IMG/VR virus record: IMGVR_UViG_3300047273_000021
Location: 1 to 39,006 of that record
DNA from: a virus
DNA length: 39,006 nucleotides
Reading direction: 5' to 3' (one strand)
The notes below the pieces were generated by a model. The model was not told where the DNA came from, did no database searches, and was given only the letters and a program-made list of their open reading frames with translations. Positions 16,662 to 24,600 of this stretch are shown here, in pieces (position 1 is the stretch's first letter; each line of letters opens with the position of its first letter). Both the position numbers and the translations under genes were made by a program.

Positions 16662-18623
16662 TTACCAATTTGCACCAACACCTTGAAGTGTTTTTGAATT
16701 TTCTTTATTCAAAGTCTCGTTCAACCAATTTTCTATATTGGTCTTATATTCAACCGCCCCACCTTCAAATGTTGCGTCCACCGGAAACTGTTTAGTTGCC
16801 ACCCCCGGTATTGTTATAGTAATATAATCACCGGCAGTTCCTGATGGAGTAACTTTAATTCCATAAGGCGAAAAAACAGCTTGAAGTTCTTGCGTAACTT
16901 CATTTTGTTCGTCATCAAAAAGTTGAGCGTCTACATTTGAAAATGCGTTTTTAACTTGCGCGGACACATCAACATCTGCAGGAGCAGGTGCTTGTGGTGT
17001 AAACTGTCTGCTTGAAGCAAGTTCTTGCTGACCTTCTGAGAACTGATAATCACCTCCACTATGTTTTTTTCTTTCTTGCTCCGTTAAATTTCCGAAAGCT
17101 TCTGAACCTGAATTTAACCAATCGGCCCCCGACAATGCTTGTCCCGCAACTACTAAATCTTTTGTAACTGAATTTATGACCGCTCCTGTTTGTGGGTTTA
17201 CATAGTCAAATGTAATAGAGTTACCGTCGTTAGTGTATTTCAAATTACCTAATCCTTGTTGCTTCAAGTAGGGACTTCCGTTCAAATACTCAAGAGCCGC
17301 TTTTTTCTGCTGAAGATTTCCTGAACGCAAATCTTTCCAAGCATTAATCAATGTCTGTCTTTGTTGTTGTTCATCACCATATCTTTTTTCCCACTCTTGT
17401 CTTTGTTGTGGTGCTTGGTAATCACTAACCATTTGAGACGTTTCTTTGTAGTCATACTTACCACGTAGGTTGGTTCGCATAAACTCAGTTGAATCGTTCA
17501 TTTGCGCTTCGCTAAACTGAGGCTTCTCCATTCCTGAAGCGGGGTCAGGGACCATTAAGATAGCCTCAGGATTGTCTTCAGCGTCTTGAGCATTTCTTGT
17601 GAATCGATATAGCTTACCATTAGACGCAGTTTTCTTGTTGTCTGTAAGAACAGATATGCGATTGAAGTCGTTAGCAAGCATTGAGTTGATTCCATCAGTT
17701 TCAAACTTCACAAAATCAAACACCGCCTTGGATGATACCAACTCATCTTGAGCTGATTTAATCTCACCTTCTAACTTAGCCTTAGCCGCTATACTTTTCT
17801 TATCCGTCTTTCCTTCAAGAGCTTTTATTTGAGCCTGCTTAGAGGCTATCTCAGCGTTTATATCTACCTCTTGTCTTGCTTGGCTTAATACGTCGGTTAC
17901 AGTGAGTATCTGACCTGCTTTAGTTCGTGAACCAACTGTTCTAAGCGTTTGGATATTCTCTCCGATTGATGCTGCAAATTCAGTTGTCGCCTCATTAACT
18001 CTATACTTATCCCATTTACCAAGAAGCAAACCATTCAACGTGTCGATGGTTGTTCTTTTCTCGGGATTCTCAGGCATAGTATAGACTTCTTTACCATCTA
18101 TAATTTGCTTTTCTCTCATAGCAACAGACACCTTTCCTGTTGTCGGGTCAATGTACATACCTGATTGACTGAAGTTTCCGAATCCTTCGATTCTCTCCAT
18201 AGCTTCAAGCTCATACAACGCACTCTTGTCTGTGCGTGAACGCTCCATTTTCTCAGCAAACACTTTTTGATATTCAGCATTCATTTTAAACGCTCTATCT
18301 GTATCGTCAACAAGGTTTTGTCGAGTTACTGTATAATCCTTTAGCTTTAACTGACCCGATTTTAAAAGCTTGTCCTGCATCAGCATATACTGAGAAGCAT
18401 TGTTTGCAAAGTCCAACGCTTGTTGTCTTGCACCTACGTGCTCACCTTGTGGTGAATTTGCTAATACCTCAGCATAATCTCTCGATGCTTTATCAATGGC
18501 TGCCTTTTTCTCCTCACGAACTTTATTCTCATTCGCGAGCATATCGGACATACTCTTGCCAATCTCAGCCCAATTTACTTGACTGTCCGCTTCCCGTTCT
18601 ACGCGTTTGTAATAAGTTGCCAT
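16662..18623 (-). CDS. Putative internal virion/ejection protein
   Basis: This 653-residue protein is likely an internal virion component. It is mostly helical and hydrophilic, with coiled-coil-prone stretches (NAEIASKQAQIKALEGKTDK and flanks) and a compact beta-containing C-terminus (GIKVTPSGTAGDYITITIPG). I see no enzyme motif. It lies between a small alanine-rich protein with a hydrophobic N-terminus and the giant protein, the same order as the three ejection proteins of T7-like phages (gp14, gp15, gp16), and the comparison rests on that order and on composition, not on sequence identity. It is separated from the giant gene by 24 bases. Confidence 0.6.
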   Translation of the reverse strand: MATYYKRVEREADSQVNWAEIGKSMSDMLANENKVREEKKAAIDKASRDYAEVLANSPQGEHVGARQQALDFANNASQYMLMQDKLLKSGQLKLKDYTVTRQNLVDDTDRAFKMNAEYQKVFAEKMERSRTDKSALYELEAMERIEGFGNFSQSGMYIDPTTGKVSVAMREKQIIDGKEVYTMPENPEKRTTIDTLNGLLLGKWDKYRVNEATTEFAASIGENIQTLRTVGSRTKAGQILTVTDVLSQARQEVDINAEIASKQAQIKALEGKTDKKSIAAKAKLEGEIKSAQDELVSSKAVFDFVKFETDGINSMLANDFNRISVLTDNKKTASNGKLYRFTRNAQDAEDNPEAILMVPDPASGMEKPQFSEAQMNDSTEFMRTNLRGKYDYKETSQMVSDYQAPQQRQEWEKRYGDEQQQRQTLINAWKDLRSGNLQQKKAALEYLNGSPYLKQQGLGNLKYTNDGNSITFDYVNPQTGAVINSVTKDLVVAGQALSGADWLNSGSEAFGNLTEQERKKHSGGDYQFSEGQQELASSRQFTPQAPAPADVDVSAQVKNAFSNVDAQLFDDEQNEVTQELQAVFSPYGIKVTPSGTAGDYITITIPGVATKQFPVDATFEGGAVEYKTNIENWLNETLNKENSKTLQGVGANW

Positions 18624-18626
18624 CTA

Positions 18627-19412
18627 TTAGTATGGTTGAAAAGGATTATAGTTATCTAAATAAGACTTACTCTGAAACAATGTCTGTCTTTGCTCAGGAC
18701 CTAACCAATTTTTAAAATCTCTAAATTCAGAGTTTGACATTGCATTAAAATCAATCTGACCTAATTGTTGGTTATTATACATCTTACTGCTTAACCCTTC
18801 TAAGTCTTGATTTACAATAGATTGTTGAACTGCAGATTTCTGAGCTCCTAAATTTTGACCATACAACGGAGCCATAGCAATACCTTGTTGAGCCACGCTT
18901 TGAACCCCGGCCATACCTTGTTGGATTGCCGCTGCACGAGCTTGCTCTGCATCAGCCTGTGCTTGTTGTGCTCCCTCAACCTCGGCTAAGTCTAACTGAA
19001 CACCAACGTCTCTAAGACGAGAATCCTCAGTAGCACTAAGCTTAGCAAGGTCAGACATCTCTTTACCCTGTGCGGTTCTGATACCTGCTTGCGCTTCGTT
19101 CATAGCCATCTGTACACGACCTGCAGTAGCAGCAGCACCTCTATCTCCTTCAACACCGGCTTGAACCGCCAATGCCCCTTGAGATAGTAATGCCTCACGT
19201 TGCAATTCGTATGGTTCCTTTTGAACCGCTAATTGGTCGTAGTAGTTTACCTCAAGTTTTTTACGAGCTTCTGCCATTGCCTTCTCAGCATCAGCCTGAG
19301 CTTGCTCTTTTAACTTTCTTTGCTTACCGGCTTGAATAAATGACGCGGTAGCCCCTCCTGCTGAAACTGCAAGACCACCTATTGCTAATGCGGTTGATGT
19401 TGCTATTGCCAT
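18627..19412 (-). CDS. Small alanine-rich internal virion protein (T7 gp14-like position)
   Basis: This is a 261-residue protein with a hydrophobic, glycine/alanine-rich N-terminus (TALAIGGLAVSAGGATASF), then a long Ala/Gln/Glu-rich coiled coil (KEQAQADAEKAMAEARKKL) and a C-terminal segment ending NYNPFQPY. The pattern of membrane-active N-terminus plus coiled coil is typical of small podovirus internal proteins such as T7 gp14, which enter the host outer membrane to help build the ejection channel. The comparison is by layout and position; I see no direct similarity. It is 3 bases from each neighbour, so it is co-translated with the 653-aa and acetyltransferase genes. Confidence 0.65.
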   Translation of the reverse strand: MAIATSTALAIGGLAVSAGGATASFIQAGKQRKLKEQAQADAEKAMAEARKKLEVNYYDQLAVQKEPYELQREALLSQGALAVQAGVEGDRGAAATAGRVQMAMNEAQAGIRTAQGKEMSDLAKLSATEDSRLRDVGVQLDLAEVEGAQQAQADAEQARAAAIQQGMAGVQSVAQQGIAMAPLYGQNLGAQKSAVQQSIVNQDLEGLSSKMYNNQQLGQIDFNAMSNSEFRDFKNWLGPEQRQTLFQSKSYLDNYNPFQPY

Positions 19413-19415
19413 AGT

Positions 19416-19829
19416 TTATAGAATTTTAATCATCTCACTTTGGTATGAATCACCCTTTATATATCCGAGCTCTTCATACGTCTTGATTAGATTTTGGTGT
19501 TTAATTAAAGCGTATGCGTACTTATTACCTAAGTCTTTGCTGAGAACTGTCAACTGCTCAATCAATAAATGAATGGCATACTTTCTCCTCTCTCTCTCAG
19601 TGTATGTCTTGCTTGAGATAATCCAATCAATCCACGATGCCTTTGAGTTTGTCATATACAAAAAGCCCGCACAGATTGGAGTATCGCCATCAAATACAAT
19701 CGCGCCACCGGTGCCATTATTGGGAAGGAAATCCCTTGAAGGAGCGTCCCATCCCCACTCTCTCCACCATCCAACAAGAATGGTGTCGTAATCATCTTCA
19801 TTAAGGTGGCGTATATTGATTGAATCCAT
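19416..19829 (-). CDS. GNAT-like N-acetyltransferase in the virion gene block
   Basis: This 137-residue protein matches the small GNAT fold: start IRHLNEDDYDTI, central strand AGFLYMTNSKASWIDWIISS, then RERRKYAIHLLIEQL where GNATs bind acetyl-CoA (a degenerate R/Q-x-x-G-x-G/A loop), and the C-terminal NLIKTYEELGYIKGD, the usual 'alpha-4/beta-7' ending. GNATs transfer acetyl groups to amines. The substrate is unknown. It is unusual that an enzyme sits between tail and ejection genes; modification of a virion or host protein is possible. The cofactor loop is weak, so it could also be a non-catalytic relative. Confidence 0.7.
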   Translation of the reverse strand: MDSINIRHLNEDDYDTILVGWWREWGWDAPSRDFLPNNGTGGAIVFDGDTPICAGFLYMTNSKASWIDWIISSKTYTERERRKYAIHLLIEQLTVLSKDLGNKYAYALIKHQNLIKTYEELGYIKGDSYQSEMIKIL

Positions 19830-19850
19830 ACACCTACAAAGGTATAAAAA

Positions 19851-20666
19851 TTATGGGAAACTTTTCATCACTTCCGTCTCTGCTGCAAAAAGCTCAATCT
19901 TATCCGTTTGACTATTCTCAAGAGTGAATACGCAGTAGTGACCCAATACCCCGTGAGACTCAGCAACTGAGTTCTTGATGTATAAGAAATACTCAGTGTT
20001 ACTTGGTATTGGAGTGGTCAATGGAGTCAACATATTGTTGTTCACCTCAATCTGATTTATGCCTGCAGGCAGGTTTACAGTAATTGATAATACAGGGCCG
20101 GCAAGTACAGGAGTTGGGTATCCAAAGTATACGTAGTCCCCGACACTGATAATGCTTCCAATATCAACCAACGGGTTAACGCTAAAGTTAATCAGAGCAT
20201 TGTTTGTCCCCGGGAAATCTACAGTTACACTTCGGCCAATACCATTCAAGCTTCTCAAGGACAACTCACCGATTGAATTGTTTCTTACAAATGCGTAGTA
20301 TGACTGCTCTTTCTTCTCAAACCAAGCCGCACTAATAAATCCTGACACCTGTATATCGGTAATCATAGTGGCACTCCAAGTTGAATCACCCTCCAAGTTT
20401 AAGGTCTTAAACAACTTATTCTCAAGAGGAACAGTATTGAATACGCTCTGAAGAGTTGTTGGCTTGAATGATTCAGATGGTGTACCAACCTTATCCCAAT
20501 ACTGCTGATAGAAAGTATTTCTGTTTGCGTTTGTGTTGTGCTTATACAAATCACCACCCTTGAACGTGTAAAGGAAATTATTCATTCCAATAATCCAATC
20601 AGGATAGTAAGAGTAAAAGGACACCCATCCTTTCGCCTGTTCTGAGTATGTAAGAGTATAGTTCAT
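19851..20666 (-). CDS. Nozzle-related structural protein (tail tubular/stabilization type)
   Basis: This 271-residue beta-rich protein opens with LTYSEQAKGWVSFYSYYPDW and soon after GGDLYKHN. That pattern (Y-x-E ... W-x-S-F-x-x-Y-x-P ... L-Y-x-H) recurs in the C-terminal part of the tail stabilization/nozzle protein (T7 gp12-like propeller) of Bacteroidetes podoviruses. Here it is a separate gene, two genes after the long protein that carries the N-terminal nozzle signature. Roles in the tail nozzle are inferred. No signal peptide or enzyme motif is seen. Confidence 0.6.
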   Translation of the reverse strand: MNYTLTYSEQAKGWVSFYSYYPDWIIGMNNFLYTFKGGDLYKHNTNANRNTFYQQYWDKVGTPSESFKPTTLQSVFNTVPLENKLFKTLNLEGDSTWSATMITDIQVSGFISAAWFEKKEQSYYAFVRNNSIGELSLRSLNGIGRSVTVDFPGTNNALINFSVNPLVDIGSIISVGDYVYFGYPTPVLAGPVLSITVNLPAGINQIEVNNNMLTPLTTPIPSNTEYFLYIKNSVAESHGVLGHYCVFTLENSQTDKIELFAAETEVMKSFP

Positions 20667-20667
20667 A

Positions 20668-21600
20668 TTATGGACACTTGTCTAATAATGCAACAACAAC
20701 ACCATTCTGCACCTCAATGGTATCGTTCGGTGCTACTAAATTATTTGTTCTGTAAAACCCGTCCGCTACAACTGAAGATGCAAACTCGTCAGCAAATATC
20801 CAATCGTGCAAGTCTATGTACGGAGAAACTCCTGTAACTCGAACAGGGTATAGCTTGCTTGTGAGTCCGGCTGAACACAACGCAGGATTGTCAGGGTCTG
20901 TAAATCTAACTGAGCTATTGATACCTTTGATTTTTGCAGGACATAGTATGTTGATATTAAATGCAGTGCTTGTACACACTCCATAACATTTTACAGTAAG
21001 TAATGATGGTGTAGCGTTTGTTTTTGGAACTACCATCACACACGCACCCGGAGCTGATGCGGTTAATTGCATCTGACCGGGAGCCACAGTAATTGTATCT
21101 GTCGTTCCTGTTGGAACAAAAGCAGTTCCATCCCATTCTCTAACATTTAATGTGTAAGTGCTTCCTGATATTCCGCAATCAGAACTCGTTGCCCCGATAA
21201 ATGTCGGAAGATTCGGTGTTCCTGCAAGGTATCCAAAGTTAGGAGAGCTAACTTCATTGTAAAAAATACCATCTAACTCAGCAATTATAGCATCAGGTAC
21301 GCCAAAAGGATTGAACGTTATGATAATCGCCCCTACTGCAGTTGGAAGGTTTCCTGTATCAATCTCAAGAATATATTCTCCTTGAGCACCTGAGCCGCTA
21401 ATTGCACCTCCGCATAAAACCCCACAAGCAGGGCACGGTTGCGATGGCAACAATATTCCTCCGACCAATTCACGTATGTTGAATCCGTCTGAGTAGAATC
21501 CATCAGCGGCAATTATAGATAATCCCGAGTTCATATAGACGGACGTCGAGTCAAGCAGCGACGTTCCGTCTAAGAAGTATGGTTGTGATAATGTTGGCAT
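20668..21600 (-). CDS. Beta-rich tail protein with repeated end motifs and cysteines
   Basis: This 310-residue protein is probably a tail or receptor-contacting component. Its ends resemble one another: N-terminal IIAADGFYSDGFNIR ... LPSQPCP and C-terminal VVADGFYRTNN ... VVALLDKCP, each a short beta module of the type D-G-F/W-Y-S/R followed by a Cys-Pro. Between them lies an Ig-like, glycine/threonine/valine-rich region with several cysteines (CPACGVLCGG, CGISGSTY, CYGVCTS). I recognise the end motif from Bacteroidetes phage tail genes but not a precise family. It sits between the 1864-aa nozzle/adhesin gene (6-base gap) and the nozzle-type 271-aa gene. Confidence 0.6.
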   Translation of the reverse strand: MPTLSQPYFLDGTSLLDSTSVYMNSGLSIIAADGFYSDGFNIRELVGGILLPSQPCPACGVLCGGAISGSGAQGEYILEIDTGNLPTAVGAIIITFNPFGVPDAIIAELDGIFYNEVSSPNFGYLAGTPNLPTFIGATSSDCGISGSTYTLNVREWDGTAFVPTGTTDTITVAPGQMQLTASAPGACVMVVPKTNATPSLLTVKCYGVCTSTAFNINILCPAKIKGINSSVRFTDPDNPALCSAGLTSKLYPVRVTGVSPYIDLHDWIFADEFASSVVADGFYRTNNLVAPNDTIEVQNGVVVALLDKCP

Positions 21601-21606
21601 ATATTA

Positions 21607-24600
21607 TTATGATGGTGGTTCGCAATTTCCTTTGTATATGTTCACCGTAACTGTTCCGTTGTTTCCTGCATAAAGACCATTTGCATAAAAAATACTCAAC
21701 CAAATTCCGGCACTTGCAGGAGGTGTAGGTAAAGCATTTGGATTCCACTCCAAATACAACGTTTGCATAGTAGTTATTGTTCCGTCAATAAAGTAAACAG
21801 GAGCAGCATTGTATCCTGCAGTAGTTGACCCGAATGTAACTCCTACTTGAGCTCCCGGTATTGTTATAGCCTCACTAAATGTAATCTCTATTCTGTAGAA
21901 CGTACCCGTTACAAGCTCATCAGCCTTACTTGCTGAGTAGTCAGTATTGCCAACTCTCAATGGATAGTTTGAGCCTCCGTTATTACCCCAATCACTTAAT
22001 TGGAATACAACAGGGAAGTCGCCTACGCCACCTGCGGGTGATACAATAGTCGCATCACTTATTACTCTTGCTCTTGTTTGAGGAAGAATAAAACAAGGAT
22101 ATGGCGCAGTACAACCACAAGAGCTTATTACTGTAAACTCAAGTTTCAGATTAGGATTCACAGGGGCTGAGCCTACTAATCCACAGAATTGAATTGTTTC
22201 AAGACCTTGTACTGTATAGGTGTAAACAACGTCATCACAACCTCTCATATCAAAAGATAATGGACCTGTTGCACTATTGAAAACCTCCCAAGCAATACAG
22301 TCACTATCAGGACAACACCCACAAGGATTAGTCAAATATACTTGAGGGTCACCTGACAATGCGGTAAGAGCAGAATCGATAGCCACGCAGAATCTTCCTG
22401 CAGTGCCATCGGCAACAGGTAGTGTCAATATACTCCCCTCACAACTTTCAAATATAACTGTTGCGTTACCATTATTAGCCCATACTACATACTCTTTACA
22501 ATCTTCTGTACAAGGCGTGCATCCGCAAGAGACAAGCTCAATCGTTACGTCGCCTGATGTAACATAATACTCTTGATTGTTCACGCAAACATTTCCGTTT
22601 TCACCGGGGCCAAACGTAATAGTTACAGGAGTTGATTCTCCACATAACCCCATTGGGAAATAAATGTCTGCAGGATTGCTTTCGTCAAGATTCACAATAC
22701 TCAAGCTAATGCAAGCGTCAGTACAAGGGCCGCAATCGCAGCACAATGCCTGTAACTGTTCTGAGTTTGCGGGGGACGGGATATAGCAAAGATTTGATAT
22801 TCCCGAGTTTCTCAAGTCCCAAATCAAATACAAATAGTTACCATCGATTGATGGAGGTACTATAAAGTTTGTTTGATAAATATTAGGTCCGCCTGTTATT
22901 GGTGTCGCAAGAGAACTTGCAGCTAATAGCGCAGCTATATTAACAGGGTCATTAGGATAATTGATATTAGTTCTTAAATACTTGAACTTGTTACCAAGAG
23001 GGTCAAAGTTAAATGTATCAGGTGGTATCTTGTTCGTTTGAATAACAAGTGTGCTTCCCTCAGTAGGGAAAGCTCCTGTACCAACGGGGCCTAAAATAGA
23101 ATTATATCTTGAAACAACAGGGTCTGTTCCTGTTTGAAAAAGAACACTGTTTGATTGCAATGGACCAACAAATACCCCGTCAATATATCTGTACTCAGCG
23201 TGTATTGTTTTGGTCGCATCATCATTACTTGTAATCACAACCTCAACAAGATTAAGTTCTTGTTGTAACGGGCAATCTACAGTAAGGGTCAATGTAACAC
23301 TTCCTGTTGCAATGATACTAATAGCAACTGTTGTTTCTATAATAGAATCTTTATTGAAGTCAAGGGTTCCGTTTACTGTTGTAATCCCTGAACTATAAGT
23401 GGTTCCATTGTAGACTGCCTCAACTGAAAATTCAGCACCCGGAGCAATAGTTGATATTGTCCAAGATATTGTTGTAAGACCAACTACTGCACCTAAATCA
23501 ACGCAGTAGTTTGCAATTTGTTCAGCTTTCTCTGTAAAAATATTAAATGTTTGAGATACACCACAAGCTAAGCATTGAGGATTTCCGGGAAGTTCTTTGT
23601 CGTTTGTTGACAATACATACTCGTTCATATACGGGTCGTATCCTCCAAGCTTCTGAGTATTGAAAGAGTTGATAAACTCATCTCTAAACCAAGTACGCAT
23701 ATTGGCTTCTGAAATCACCGCTAATTGGTCTTGAGACATTGAGTCTCCTTTCATTTGGATAACTGCACCACGCTTAACGTCAGTGAAGAATCTGTCATAA
23801 CCCCACTGAACATAGCTCTCAGGATTAAAGCTGATTCCATACTTCTCTACACGGGCAATCTGAGTTCCTAAAACCTCAGGTACTGATGTGATTACACCTC
23901 CTGCAGCGGCATCTGACAACAAGTTCTTCCCTGCTAATACGTATGATACTTTATCTTCTTGTAATACAAGAACGTCAGTCTCTCTACCATCTAATATCTG
24001 TACGTCACCGAATGAGGTCTCTAAGTTTTTGAAATTCAAAAGACCCATATTAAACTCATTGAGTTTGTTTACGTTGGTCTCTTGATTGTACACTCCACTA
24101 TAGGTGATGTCAGCAAATCTTCTTGCTTCTTTGTAGTCTTGAGCAGCAACGGTAGTAACTCTTTCTCCTAAGTTGAATGTTCTTCCAATTAAAGAGTCTC
24201 TAATCTTGTAACTCTCAACTGCATTACCAAAAGCAAAACAGTTGAAGAATCCTGTTTGAAATTCTCCTGCAATTCCGGTTGCAATATCTTGACTTATATC
24301 ACCAACCCCTCCATTTGATAAGTGGTTTCCTTCTGAGTCAATAGGGAATGACAAGTCATTCTCAAAAAACACATCAGGAAGTGTGTCTGTAGGGAACGTT
24401 TCAAACACCATTAGAGCGTCTGCACGAAACACTGTAATTTTTGTTGTAATTGATGAGCGTCTTCTTTCTTTTCCTGTAGCACCGGGACACCTTTGTGTTC
24501 CGCTTATTTTAAGCCATAACTGATTTGTTGTTGTGTCTCTATCAAATCTAAAGTAGTTAGTACACGTGCTTGTAGACGGAGTTCCAAATCCTGTTTGGAA

